Assembly (NCBI GenBank): GCA_019748065.1
Contig: JAIEQB010000009.1
Span: forward strand, 1-52,854
Length of the DNA stretch: 52,854 bases
Reading direction: 5' to 3'
Source: Alphaproteobacteria bacterium
GTDB taxonomy: Bacteria > Pseudomonadota > Alphaproteobacteria > UBA9655
Position numbers and translations under genes: made by a program. The notes under the pieces were generated by a model. It saw only the letters and a program-made list of their open reading frames with translations. It did not search any database and was not told where the DNA came from. Numbering within the stretch: position 1 is the first letter of the stretch; every line of letters starts with the position of its first letter. Positions 1 through 9,523 of the stretch are shown here, piece by piece.

Positions 1-350
1 ATTTTATATTTCATAATAATCTCTTATTTTTTTAATTGATCCTAACATTAACATAAGAAATTCGTTTAAAAAGTCAACGATTATATAGTGAACGTATTGT
101 TTCTTCTTATAAAATTTTTTAGTTTATGCCCATTCTCAGACAACTCAATTTACCTCTAAATCTCTTATTCTATGCCTATCTATCAGCAGACTTAGAATGT
201 TTAGGAAAACAAAAAAGAGGAACTAAAGAACAGCTGCAAGGAAGAAGCTTTTTGCAAAAATACTGACTTGACTTGCTGAGATAAAAAGAAAATAATTTTC
301 ATTGATTAAAAACAATTAGAAAATTAAGTCTAATAAAAACAGGAGGTTTT
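1..350. other. AT-rich non-coding left edge
   Basis: I see no convincing gene, RNA or repeat here. The stretch is very AT-rich. The only functional signal is a strong ribosome binding site, AGGAGG at 341-346, just before the ATG at 351. Confidence 0.6.
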
Positions 351-1034
351 ATGATTAAAGATTTTATTAAAGTTGCTCTATTTATTTCAACTTTCTCTCT
401 TTACCCATCCTTACCATTGTTTGCAATGGATGATGAATTTGAGTTAGATGTGGGAAATACGCCATGTGCAAAATTGCGTGAAATCCCCGTAGAGAGTTTT
501 AAAAAACCTCGTATTAAGTTAACAAATATTACTTCATATACAAAACTATCCGAAATAGGACCTAAAATACTTGAATCTATAGAACATGTTATTTCTACAA
601 AACATAATAAGGCTCCCTTTGTTATTAACACAATTGAATATAGCTATGATACAAGCAAGGGAACGAAAGATTGGCAATATCATGTTAATGAATTTATGGA
701 TAAAATAGCGAGAGGGATAAAAGTCGTTAAACGAAGGGATAAAGATAGAAACTGGTATTTCTGTTTTGAAGAATCACATTATCCTGATTTTAGATGTTAC
801 ACTATTGTAGTGATTTGTAATAATGAGGTAAATTATTATACAAGACAATGGCAACAAAAAGAAGAGGCAAAGCTTTTAGGGGCAGTTATGTTTCCATCGG
901 GAGAAGGTGTTTATGAGCAAGTATTTGATATAGACACTGGTGAGATTGGATGGGTTTCTCGGCAAGAAGAGGAAGATGAGGAAAGAAGAGCGGATCGTAG
1001 AGACAGAGGGTTGGATTCTTCTGACGAAGATTAA
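351..1034 (+). CDS. Secreted protein of unknown function
   Basis: I do not recognise this 227-aa protein. Its first 25 residues form a clear Sec signal peptide: a Lys near the N-terminus, a hydrophobic core, and a Leu-Phe-Ala end before an acidic stretch (MDDEFELD). The rest is mixed alpha/beta with several Trp and Tyr residues and no visible membrane segment. The last 25 residues are highly charged, with alternating Glu, Asp and Arg. The start is set by AGGAGG five bases before the ATG. It converges with the small secreted-protein gene at 1134-1322. It sits at the edge of a block of exported proteins, so an envelope or host-directed role is possible, but that is inference from context only. 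Confidence 0.75.
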   Translation: MIKDFIKVALFISTFSLYPSLPLFAMDDEFELDVGNTPCAKLREIPVESFKKPRIKLTNITSYTKLSEIGPKILESIEHVISTKHNKAPFVINTIEYSYDTSKGTKDWQYHVNEFMDKIARGIKVVKRRDKDRNWYFCFEESHYPDFRCYTIVVICNNEVNYYTRQWQQKEEAKLLGAVMFPSGEGVYEQVFDIDTGEIGWVSRQEEEDEERRADRRDRGLDSSDED

Positions 1035-1133
1035 TTAAAGACAGCTCTTATAAGTGGAAATTGTACGCACAGTAATTTACTTTTTTGCATATTACAAAAA
1101 CCGTAAGAGAATGACTGCCCCTAAAAGATTTTG

Positions 1134-1322
1134 CTATTTGCAGCCAGGCTGACCTGGATTATCATAACAACTGACCTCTTTAGATTGTTGGTCATTTTGT
1201 TTAGTAATGGGTGGCTCAGGATGGACGGGCCTCCCATGTCCCCTCGAAAAAGCATTCATTTGAGTTGCGGATAAAACTCCTAAAATAATGGCACAAAATA
1301 CAATTGGTTTGATGGATTTCAT
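1134..1322 (-). CDS. Small secreted protein with Cys-Pro-Gly tail (copy 1)
   Basis: A 62-aa protein with a signal peptide (hydrophobic core followed by MNAFS), a short His/Pro-rich middle, and the C-terminal motif CYDNPGQPGCK. A paralog at 4636-4983 has the same signal-peptide pattern and the same last 12 residues. I chose the ATG at 1322 over one nine codons upstream. It is preceded by AAAGGAG-CTAAGGAA, which matches the spacing at the paralog's start, and the homology begins there. The DNA around the 3' end is nearly identical to that of the paralog, so this is a recent duplication in direct orientation. The two conserved cysteines could form a disulfide-closed loop after export. Function unknown. 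Confidence 0.65.
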   Translation of the reverse strand: MKSIKPIVFCAIILGVLSATQMNAFSRGHGRPVHPEPPITKQNDQQSKEVSCYDNPGQPGCK

Positions 1323-1650
1323 TTCCTTAGCTCCTTTATAAATTGACAATTCATCATGCTTTTAACGGCATCATAAAAATACTTTCATTAATTATATTGT
1401 ACACGCATTTCGTTAATTCAATATTAACAACTGAGAAAGAATTTCTCGAAGTCAAAATTCTCTGTACCTCCATACAAAAACACACCACTTCACTTATTGC
1501 ATTCAATTTGCTCAATTATTGAGAATTGACTTTTGCTGATTTTTACTCTCTAATTAAAAATAATTTTTATTTATTCTCGGGATATAGTGTGATTTACAGT
1601 GGGGCCCTGGAGATCAGCTTTCATATCGAATACAGAGGTTTATTTGTATC
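1323..1650. other. Intergenic region between divergent genes
   Basis: AT-rich spacer between the minus-strand small secreted gene and the plus-strand 975-aa gene. It should hold both promoters, but no -35/-10 pair stands out with confidence. A weak ribosome binding site (AGAGG) lies about ten bases before the ATG at 1651. Confidence 0.5.
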
Positions 1651-4578
1651 ATGAAAAAGCTTTTTCAAGCTGTAGATATTAAAAAATGGGCGAAAAAAAT
1701 AACGGCCTCTACGATTATCGCATCTTTGCTCATGATAGATGCAGCAAAAGCCATGGAGGATGATCATGATCCTCACTTTTCAAAAGTACTTCAAAGAACA
1801 CCCTCTCCAAAGCCCCGAACTACAGATCTGGAAATTATCGACAGTGATTCTTCTAAGCAAAGTTCTAGCTCAGAGGATAGCGGCTCTTCTCCAGAAAAGC
1901 TTACCCCTGAGGGAAATCAAAGTTTACCCATCATTCCCTTCCCCGGTTTTTCACTAAGCCATAGCCAAGATATAGCCTCTACAATTTCTCCTTCTATCGC
2001 TCTTCTAACTTCTTCCCTACAACCGCTTGAAATTGTCCCTCAACCAGATTTTGGGACAACTCCTGTCACAGGGTCTCTGCAAGATAGAGTGCCTTCTCCT
2101 CAAGTTTTTTTTGGCCCCCGTGAGACGAGTTCGAGTTCCCAAGATGTCAATTCCCATGGAAACTCAAGACTGAGTGAAGAAGATCCTCTTTTAGATTATG
2201 ATTCAAATAGCTTTAGCAGCAGTGATTCAAGTTCAGATGAGCCATTTCCTTTTGCCGATCCATCTCACCCTGAAAGTGAGAAGTTGCCTTCTTCTGGCGG
2301 ATTTCGAGATGCTTTCGGGCGCTTCATAGGAAGGTTTACAAGTATTCAGCCACGTGGATATACCGGCTCAAGTCACCAAGATGCGCTTATCCCAGAACGT
2401 TGTAAAAGTACTTCCAATATTATTCCTAGAGGCGATGAGCCGGCTTTCTTATTGAGACAAAACAACGCTTCTATTCAATCGCAAGATCCTCTTCTTTCCG
2501 GGCAAGAGCTTTCCGTGAATGGGGACGTAGAAATTGTCGTTGACAATGGTTCTGTAAATCCAGGTTCCACAGGGCCAGCTTTGCCTCAACTAGATGAAAA
2601 TCCAGCCCCTCGATCAACTTCTTTTTTTGGGCGGCCTTTATGGCCTGAACGTTCTCAATATACTCTTGCTCCAGGGGCCCTTGACAGAGCGTCTCAATTT
2701 CTTATTCGATTTCGAGCCGCACATCACTCTAGTAATGATGATAGCGACAGATCAACGAGCTTTGAAAGTGACTCGCCCCCTCATGGATCTCCAACATTCT
2801 TACGGCATGGGCCGTTTCCAGATTTAGATAATGAGGGAGAAGAAGACGTTGGAGCCCAACTTTTACCAACTGCGCAGCCACTTTTACCAGCTGCACAGTC
2901 CTATGGAGCCCTCAGAACTTACTTGAATTTTGCTGAAATGCCTTCCTCTTCTCAGACTCTTTCTTCCTTTCCTCGGCACAATCAAGGACTTGATTCAACA
3001 GCTGCAGCCCTCTCACCCTCACAGCCTCTTTCACCTCAAGCCACCTGGTTAGAGCTTCTTGATGGCTTAAAAGATCTGCCTGCTACAACAAAAACCCAGT
3101 TAACAGATTTTACGCACCAAATCCTTAACGGTAAAAGTACGTGGTCTCAGCGCATTGGGAAATGGCTTATTGGACCACTTATTGGCGTAGGCTTTGCGTG
3201 GGCAATGGGGCCTGTCTATGATGGTGGACTTATGTACTTAGCTAATATAAGTGAAGGATTTAGTAGTAAATTCTTGAGAACAAATGCCAGCAACTATCTT
3301 GTTTTGTACATTAACTATAGCGCTGGTCCTGATGGTATTTCTCGAAATGCTCATTTGTGGAAAAAGGGAATTGCTTATCTTTCCAAAGAAAAAAAAGAGG
3401 TGGGACGGATGTGTATTGCAGGGGCCATAGCTGCTGTTACTGCCCTTATTCCTGTTGCTTATCTCATTTTAGCTGAAAACATTCCACGAGAAGAGCAGCA
3501 ACTCCCTAACTGGGACAACGGATTTGGAATTATTGTTGCTGCATTTGGTCCTGTTCTCTATATAGACGCTTTTGCAAAGGAGCTTGAAATAGCGCGGAAA
3601 ACCATTACCAATTTAGAAGATTGGTTTAGGCAAGCCAGAGAATTATTTTTTCCTTCATCCTTGCCTTATCAGATGAAGCCTTTTGACACCATTCAAAGAG
3701 AAAAGTTTGATCGTGACCTTATAAAATTAAAACATTTTCTTGTGGGAGCTTCAGGTGCAGTGATTGAAGCTATTTATAAGGATGTTCAAGATGTTATTGC
3801 AGGAGCACGCTCTGAATTAGATCTCAAGACTCAACAAGCTTTTGCGATGCTAAGTTACATGCTTTCTTTAGGGGATGAAGTGCAAGAAGTGGCAAAGAAA
3901 AACTCCAAAAAATCTATTGCTGAGATTGCATTTGATGGCTTGAAATATACCTGTTTAATTTTAGGAGCGCCTACGGTTGGGCTTCTTCTTCAGCTTGTAG
4001 GGTCAACAGTTGCTTCCCTTTTTACATCTACCGTTGTGGCTGATTCCATTGGAGAAGGATTTGCCCTTGTTGCTTTCCTTCCCTTTAACTATGTCCTATT
4101 CCAATCCATGGATAATTTTAAAAATCTTCTGATGAGCAAAGACCCTCAAGGCTATGAAAGCCATCCTGGCGCCCGATTGCCCGTAAAAGTATTTATTGGC
4201 ATTCAATCCTTTGTTTATTTGTTTCAAACCAGCATTGCTGTCCTTCAAAGTTATCAAAAGTGGTTTGGAGACCAGTGGTGGCCTTTTGCGGCAGGGATTC
4301 CTTTCTTTATTCCTAAGCTTATGGGACTTGCCACTAGTTTTAATGAAACTTTTAACGAACTGGTGACAACAGCTGCTATAAACGGGTACCATAAAATAGG
4401 TGGCAAGTGCAGAGGAAATTCTCTTTGTACCCCTTGTCAAAAAGATTGGCTGATTCGACTTGTTGAATCCAGTCGCAATGATTTAGAACATTGGGATCCA
4501 AAATTAATACACGACTTATCAAAAGGGGTAGAAATTTTTAAAAATGAAGAAGCCAATTCTTCCTTTGATGAGATTTGA
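1651..4578 (+). CDS. Large exported protein: Ser/Pro-rich N-terminal half and multi-pass membrane C-terminal half
   Basis: 975 aa, not recognised. Residues 1-35 look like a long signal peptide ending in an Ala-Lys-Ala site before MEDD. Residues about 40-460 are low-complexity, very rich in Ser, Pro, Asp and Gln, and probably disordered and exposed. The C-terminal half is ordered, with hydrophobic segments near residues 505-530, 586-608, 623-640, 765-795, 800-818, 845-868 and 873-895. Charged, helical loops lie between them (for example around 650-760). The tail has a Cys-rich patch (CRGNSLCTPC). It lies between the two copies of the small Cys-Pro-Gly gene, both on the other strand. A surface-exposed or host-interacting membrane protein is plausible, but no domain family was recognised. 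Confidence 0.75.
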   Translation: MKKLFQAVDIKKWAKKITASTIIASLLMIDAAKAMEDDHDPHFSKVLQRTPSPKPRTTDLEIIDSDSSKQSSSSEDSGSSPEKLTPEGNQSLPIIPFPGFSLSHSQDIASTISPSIALLTSSLQPLEIVPQPDFGTTPVTGSLQDRVPSPQVFFGPRETSSSSQDVNSHGNSRLSEEDPLLDYDSNSFSSSDSSSDEPFPFADPSHPESEKLPSSGGFRDAFGRFIGRFTSIQPRGYTGSSHQDALIPERCKSTSNIIPRGDEPAFLLRQNNASIQSQDPLLSGQELSVNGDVEIVVDNGSVNPGSTGPALPQLDENPAPRSTSFFGRPLWPERSQYTLAPGALDRASQFLIRFRAAHHSSNDDSDRSTSFESDSPPHGSPTFLRHGPFPDLDNEGEEDVGAQLLPTAQPLLPAAQSYGALRTYLNFAEMPSSSQTLSSFPRHNQGLDSTAAALSPSQPLSPQATWLELLDGLKDLPATTKTQLTDFTHQILNGKSTWSQRIGKWLIGPLIGVGFAWAMGPVYDGGLMYLANISEGFSSKFLRTNASNYLVLYINYSAGPDGISRNAHLWKKGIAYLSKEKKEVGRMCIAGAIAAVTALIPVAYLILAENIPREEQQLPNWDNGFGIIVAAFGPVLYIDAFAKELEIARKTITNLEDWFRQARELFFPSSLPYQMKPFDTIQREKFDRDLIKLKHFLVGASGAVIEAIYKDVQDVIAGARSELDLKTQQAFAMLSYMLSLGDEVQEVAKKNSKKSIAEIAFDGLKYTCLILGAPTVGLLLQLVGSTVASLFTSTVVADSIGEGFALVAFLPFNYVLFQSMDNFKNLLMSKDPQGYESHPGARLPVKVFIGIQSFVYLFQTSIAVLQSYQKWFGDQWWPFAAGIPFFIPKLMGLATSFNETFNELVTTAAINGYHKIGGKCRGNSLCTPCQKDWLIRLVESSRNDLEHWDPKLIHDLSKGVEIFKNEEANSSFDEI

Positions 4579-4635
4579 CAAAGAAAAATCCTATTTGACT
4601 CCTCGAATAAATTTTCTACCCCGGAAAAGATTTTG

Positions 4636-4983
4636 CTATTTGCAGCCAGGTTGACCTGGATTATCATAACAACTGACCCTTGGCTTAGCTTGGTCCTTTT
4701 GCCCAGTAACGGTAGTGCCACCTTCAGGGACAACAACTTCTTCAGAGATCACACCACCAGGGGTAACAACCTCAGGACCTCTATGTCTGCTTACCTGTGG
4801 GGTGGTCGTTCCTGATGGGGTTCCAGAGGGATGTGCACCCGGATTATTAATGGTATGGGGAACTTCCTGATGTTCAAAGTGTGGTCTGGGCCCCTCACGT
4901 CCTCGCGCAAAAGCATCCATTTGAGTCACGGATAAAGCTGCTAAAACAAGGGTGCCAAATACAATTGGTTTGAGTGTTGACAT
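4636..4983 (-). CDS. Small secreted protein with Cys-Pro-Gly tail (copy 2)
   Basis: 115 aa, paralog of the protein at 1134-1322. The N-terminus is a signal peptide (hydrophobic core ending MDAFA). The middle is longer than in copy 1, rich in Pro, Gly, Thr and Val, with no predicted compact domain. The last 12 residues (SCYDNPGQPGCK) are identical to copy 1. The ATG at 4983 is preceded by AAAAGGAGTTAGGAAA, the same leader pattern as copy 1. The size difference lies entirely in the Pro/Gly-rich spacer, so the conserved parts are the export signal and the Cys-loop tail. That is the pattern of a precursor whose C-terminus is the functional part. This reading is inference. Confidence 0.65.
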   Translation of the reverse strand: MSTLKPIVFGTLVLAALSVTQMDAFARGREGPRPHFEHQEVPHTINNPGAHPSGTPSGTTTPQVSRHRGPEVVTPGGVISEEVVVPEGGTTVTGQKDQAKPRVSCYDNPGQPGCK

Positions 4984-5278
4984 TTTCCTAACTCCTTTTA
5001 CAAAATTAATGCAAATATTTGCATTAATTTTATTATTACATATGTTATTTATTTAATCAATAATAATTTTATAAACATTTGCAGTATTTAAAATAAAAGA
5101 GAATATATAATTAACATTTATTAAAATTACATGAGCCACCTCTTTCTCAATAAGCCCTTTTTGAAAACCACAAAAATCCTTTTTGGATTAAATTTTTTTT
5201 CCCTGGAAGCCTATTTTTAAAGCTTTTTTAATCATTTAGAATTATCATTTTTACAAAAAAATATGGGAAAGTAGATTC
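4984..5278. other. AT-rich intergenic region with weak hairpin
   Basis: Spacer between divergent genes. A short hairpin (AATCC at 5175-5179 with GGATT at 5185-5189) is followed by eight T at 5193-5200, so it could be a weak terminator or attenuator reading towards the S9 gene cluster. No clear promoter pair is visible and the ATG at 5279 has no strong Shine-Dalgarno. Confidence 0.35.
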
Positions 5279-7450
5279 ATGAAAAATATAAAAATTAAAG
5301 CAGTGTTAGTCTCATGGTTTATCCTTGGTGGAATGGAGATACATGCTGAACCTTCAGCAAATAGTTTTTATCAGGATGAATCTTATAAAGAACTCCTCAA
5401 TACAAAAGATATCATTGCCTTAGAGCTTTCCCCAGACAATCATCATGTGCTTCTGACCTATGCGACACCCCAGGTATATGACTCAAAAGAAGGAATACTT
5501 AGTCAATGGCAATTGGTAACGCTTGTGAAGAATGACTATAAATCAGCAAAAAGCCATACGGTTACGTTTCCTGAGGATAAAGGAATTGACCTTGCCACAT
5601 GGATCCCAAATTCTCAGAACATTAGCTATTTAGGGCAAGGAGATAAATACGTAAGCCTCTGGGTAACACCCCATCAGGAATTTAAACCCAAGAAAATCAT
5701 AGAGCTCAATCATGATATTAAAAATTATTGGTGGTCTCCTGATGGTAAGAAATTAGCGATCTTGGTGCATGATCCACTCCCTTCAAGGGATTTAACCGTG
5801 TATGGCGAGGATGAAAGTGTTGCAGCAACCCTTTACATCATGGAGGCCAATGAAAAAGGAGACTTTATTGAAAAGGGGTCTTTTCCTTTAAAGTTTGAAG
5901 AAAAACTTTATCTTAGCTGGGTTCCTAGCAATGAAAAGGTTGTCTTAGGATATAAAGCACAAACTGATGCAATATTTCCTGTTTCCCAAATTATCCTCCT
6001 TGATCTTAAAACAAAAGAACAAAAAGCACTCGTTCAGGGAGAGCAGATGAATGTAAACGTGGTGCCCTCTCCTGACGGAAAATGGCTTGCCTATGTTACA
6101 ACAAGCTTTCCAGGGAACGCCCAAAACCCCATTCCTCTTTATCAAATGGATGCCTCAAGGGTATGCCTTATAAGCTTACAAGATAATCAAAAGCGGTGCC
6201 TTGCTCCAACACCGAATGAAAATTCCGAACTTGTGGGGTGGAAGCACGATGGAAAGTCAATATTTGTTGTTGATCAAGAGGGAATCAGCGATCAAATTTA
6301 CGAACTGGGCTTAGAGGGAGAAAAAACAACAAAACTTACCCAAGGGGAACAGTCTTTTCAGACTGTACAGCTTAACTCGGCTGGAGATGCCATCGTCTAT
6401 TCAAGTCAGAATCTTCAAATGCCAGTTGAGGGATATGTCACACCGGTAGATCGTTTCCTTCCTGAAAAAATAACGTCCCTTTCAAAACCTAACCTCCCAA
6501 GCCATCTTTCTATTGAAAAGGTTAAATGGAAATCGAAAGACAAAAAGTTTGATTTAGAAGGACTTGTGATTTACCCAAGCTCCACTCAAGAAAAAACTCT
6601 CTTTCCTCTTATGATTCTTCTTAAGAATTATTCTTCCCAATCAACTTTAGATTACCTTGGAAAGCTAGGTTCTATTCCTCTTTCGCCCCTGCGTTTACTA
6701 AAAAAAGGATATGCATTGTTTATCCCTACACGGCGAGGGGAAAATGGTTATGGAGTTCAGTTTCGTCAAGCTCTTTATAAGGAGTTAGGTAAAGGAGATT
6801 TTGAAGATATCATGGGCGGAATAGAGGCTGTGATTGAAGAAAAAAAAGTAGATCCAACCAACTTGGCTCTTTGGGGATGGGGGTATGGAGGCTATCTCTC
6901 GGCTTGGACTCTCACTCAAACAGCTCGCTTTAAAACCATCATTGTTGGGCAAGGAATAGCTAATCTTATCTCTCAGGTCGGTACAACCACAAAACCCGAG
7001 TTTCTGGAAGCTGTTATGGGGGGACCTTTTTGGAAGGACTTTAAGTTATGGGATGAAAGGTCTCCCATTTCTTATGTTAAGAATATGAATACCCCCACGT
7101 TTCTTCAATATGTAGATCCAGGTGAAGTTATTCACAAATCTCAAGGGGAAGAACTTTACTTTCCTCTGAGCACACGTGGGATAGCAACTACAATAAGTAC
7201 AGTAACTCCTGCTGAAAAACCTTTGAAACTCTCAGAAATATTGATTTCCGAGGAAGAACCCGAGCGAATACCAATGTTTGACTCAAAAGCTTCATTTGCA
7301 AGCTCACCGAGAGCTACTGAAATATGTAGATACTTAGAAGATGGAGATAACGTTAATGATCCACATCTGGTCTTATTAAGCATTCAAGATCTCGAGACAT
7401 GGCTAGAGGAATACTTCAAAATAGATTCAAACGTAAAAACAGAAAAATAG
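5279..7450 (+). CDS. S9-family peptidase homolog, probably catalytically dead
   Basis: 723-aa protein of the prolyl oligopeptidase (S9) family, with a signal peptide, a beta-propeller-like N-terminal domain (repeated SPDG-type blades) and an alpha/beta-hydrolase C-terminal part. The active-site motif reads G-W-G-Y-G-G at 533-538, so the position of the nucleophilic serine in the G-x-S-Y-G-G motif of the three neighbouring paralogs is Gly535. The C-terminus after about residue 610 does not match the paralogs. The GQGH/GEGH catalytic-histidine block is missing, and a different, acidic 110-residue tail replaces it. This points to a non-enzymatic role or decay, although the reading frame is open throughout. 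It is the first of four tandem paralogs, and the next gene starts 10 bp downstream. Confidence 0.85.
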   Translation: MKNIKIKAVLVSWFILGGMEIHAEPSANSFYQDESYKELLNTKDIIALELSPDNHHVLLTYATPQVYDSKEGILSQWQLVTLVKNDYKSAKSHTVTFPEDKGIDLATWIPNSQNISYLGQGDKYVSLWVTPHQEFKPKKIIELNHDIKNYWWSPDGKKLAILVHDPLPSRDLTVYGEDESVAATLYIMEANEKGDFIEKGSFPLKFEEKLYLSWVPSNEKVVLGYKAQTDAIFPVSQIILLDLKTKEQKALVQGEQMNVNVVPSPDGKWLAYVTTSFPGNAQNPIPLYQMDASRVCLISLQDNQKRCLAPTPNENSELVGWKHDGKSIFVVDQEGISDQIYELGLEGEKTTKLTQGEQSFQTVQLNSAGDAIVYSSQNLQMPVEGYVTPVDRFLPEKITSLSKPNLPSHLSIEKVKWKSKDKKFDLEGLVIYPSSTQEKTLFPLMILLKNYSSQSTLDYLGKLGSIPLSPLRLLKKGYALFIPTRRGENGYGVQFRQALYKELGKGDFEDIMGGIEAVIEEKKVDPTNLALWGWGYGGYLSAWTLTQTARFKTIIVGQGIANLISQVGTTTKPEFLEAVMGGPFWKDFKLWDERSPISYVKNMNTPTFLQYVDPGEVIHKSQGEELYFPLSTRGIATTISTVTPAEKPLKLSEILISEEEPERIPMFDSKASFASSPRATEICRYLEDGDNVNDPHLVLLSIQDLETWLEEYFKIDSNVKTEK

Positions 7451-7460
7451 GAAAGCTCTC

Positions 7461-9521
7461 ATGGCTATCAAAAGAACTTGGAAATTAAGGGGACACGCAT
7501 TCCTTTTGCAGCTCTTCTTCTGTTTTGTATATTCTCCTTGTGTTGCCGAAAAAGAAAATGCCACTGCTCCCTTGAAGCCCCTCTGGACACCGGAAGATTG
7601 CGTGACTCTTCCTGAAGAAACAGTAAAGGACATTTCTTCTGATGGAAAGTATACCCTCATAAGGGTCGATCATACTTCTCTCGAAAATGATAAAGCCAAA
7701 GAATATTCAACATGTGTGTTAGTAAATAATGAGACTTTGAAAGAGGAAAGAATAATTGGAGAGTTCAATTATTCCTGTATCCAGCCTCAATTTATTGGAA
7801 AGGGTCAATTTTTCTCATACATTACGATAGATACTCATGGAGGAGAAAGAACATCTACTCTCTTTGTGCAAGAGATCTCCTCTAAAAAACAAACGAAAGT
7901 ACAAGAGCTCAGCAATGATCTCCAGAACTATATTTTTGCACCCGATGGAAAGAGTTTTGCCTTTTTAACTTATCTTTATGTCAAACAAAGTGACAGCACT
8001 AAAACAGTTCTGGGTTTTCAAAAAGTAAATAAGGATTTCCAGCCCATAGGTTCTGCCTTGTATAAATCTGAATTTGATTTGTATAGCCCCTTTGATTCTT
8101 CCTTTTATCGATGGTCTCCGGATAGTCAGAAAGTTGCTTTTGTTGCAACAACATTATTTTGGAGGAGTGATCCCAAAGCCACGGTTTACATTCTAGATAT
8201 TGGAAAAGATAAACTCACAGAAATCGATGACGTTATTGGAGATATGGGAGATCTAGCTTTTTCACCTGACAGTCAAAAGTTAGCCTTTATAAAGGGAGAT
8301 GGCTATGGAAAACAGAAGACTCCTCTTAAACCCTTCAAAGAGCTAGAGCCTGATACGATTCAAGTCGTTGACTTAAAAACAGAGAATGTGATGAGCATAG
8401 ATGCCGTAGATATAGAGCATATAGCTGGCTGGACAGAAAACAACAAGGCCCTCATTGTCACTAAGCAAGTGGGAACAAAACTACAACTCTATTCTCTTGA
8501 TATAGAGACAAAAAAATTAACCTTAATGGAGGTTCCTGACGTAACTTATATTACCAACGCTATCCTTTCTTCCAATAGTAAATATATAGGCTTTTCCGGA
8601 GAGAATCTTCATCAACCTTCGGCAAGTTATGTTTCTAACCTGGATTCATTTTTTCCTAAGAAGGTAAGCACTGTTAACGAAAAGATAAATTTAACAGCCC
8701 TTAAGGCTACTCCTATTACCTGGAAATCCTATGATGGCCTTGAGATTGAAGGGATCCTTACCTACCCACAAGATTATAAACCAGGTCAAAAAGTTCCTTT
8801 ATTGGTGTCGATACAAGGAGGTCCTGGAGGGGTAGAATCACAACAATTTATTGGTAAAAAGCTATTTGAACCCTTTTCTCCCGCCGTTTTTGCATCTCAA
8901 GGGGTTGCGACCTTGGTAGTGAACTACAGAGGATGCCGCGGATATGGGCAAAAATTTCAGGACAGTGATTATAAAGATTTAGGTGGAGGTGATTATAAAG
9001 ATATCATGACGGGTATCGACTATCTTGTTGACCAAGGAATTGCCGACCCTGATCAGCTCTTCATCAGAGGACCTAGCTATGGAGGTTTTTTAACAGCGTG
9101 GGCGATTGGCCATACGAATCGTTTTAAAGCCGCAATTGTTGAAGCAGGAACGGTAGATTGGATCTCTGATAGTGCGACAACAGATGCTCCCGTTCCTATG
9201 TCAATTCTGTTTGGAGGGGCCTATTGGGAAAATTATGAACTCTGGCGAGAAACTTCTCCTATAAGATACGTAAGTCGCATAGAAACGCCCACTCTTATTA
9301 TACAGGGGAAAAAGGATAAACGTGTTTCCACAACTCAGTCACTACAGCTTTATAGCGCCCTTAAAGCAAGAAACATTCCTACCCGTTTAGTTTATTATGA
9401 TGGACAGGGGCATAGTTTTTCTTCTCCCGTGGCACTCCGAGATGGGATGAATGAGACGTTAACATGGATGAAGACTTATGGGGGGAAGAAAGAAGCCATA
9501 AAAGAAAAACAGGTGAGGTAA
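7461..9521 (+). CDS. S9-family secreted prolyl oligopeptidase-like peptidase
   Basis: 686 aa. The N-terminal signal segment (residues about 5-28) suggests export to the periplasm or beyond. A seven-blade-like propeller region precedes the hydrolase domain. The catalytic triad is visible: Ser539 in GPSYGG, an Asp in the QGKKDKRV block, and His in YYDGQGH. S9 enzymes cleave short peptides, in this subgroup often as acylaminoacyl- or dipeptidyl-peptidases; the true substrate is unknown. It starts 10 bp after the previous paralog and its stop is 2 bp before the GTG of the next, so the cluster is probably one transcript. It shares long stretches with the two copies downstream. Confidence 0.88.
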   Translation: MAIKRTWKLRGHAFLLQLFFCFVYSPCVAEKENATAPLKPLWTPEDCVTLPEETVKDISSDGKYTLIRVDHTSLENDKAKEYSTCVLVNNETLKEERIIGEFNYSCIQPQFIGKGQFFSYITIDTHGGERTSTLFVQEISSKKQTKVQELSNDLQNYIFAPDGKSFAFLTYLYVKQSDSTKTVLGFQKVNKDFQPIGSALYKSEFDLYSPFDSSFYRWSPDSQKVAFVATTLFWRSDPKATVYILDIGKDKLTEIDDVIGDMGDLAFSPDSQKLAFIKGDGYGKQKTPLKPFKELEPDTIQVVDLKTENVMSIDAVDIEHIAGWTENNKALIVTKQVGTKLQLYSLDIETKKLTLMEVPDVTYITNAILSSNSKYIGFSGENLHQPSASYVSNLDSFFPKKVSTVNEKINLTALKATPITWKSYDGLEIEGILTYPQDYKPGQKVPLLVSIQGGPGGVESQQFIGKKLFEPFSPAVFASQGVATLVVNYRGCRGYGQKFQDSDYKDLGGGDYKDIMTGIDYLVDQGIADPDQLFIRGPSYGGFLTAWAIGHTNRFKAAIVEAGTVDWISDSATTDAPVPMSILFGGAYWENYELWRETSPIRYVSRIETPTLIIQGKKDKRVSTTQSLQLYSALKARNIPTRLVYYDGQGHSFSSPVALRDGMNETLTWMKTYGGKKEAIKEKQVR

Positions 9522-9523
9522 CA

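Noticed and set aside
4096-4440. 114-codon minus-strand frame inside the 975-aa gene
   Set aside because: Antisense shadow of a well-supported gene with no independent start signal.
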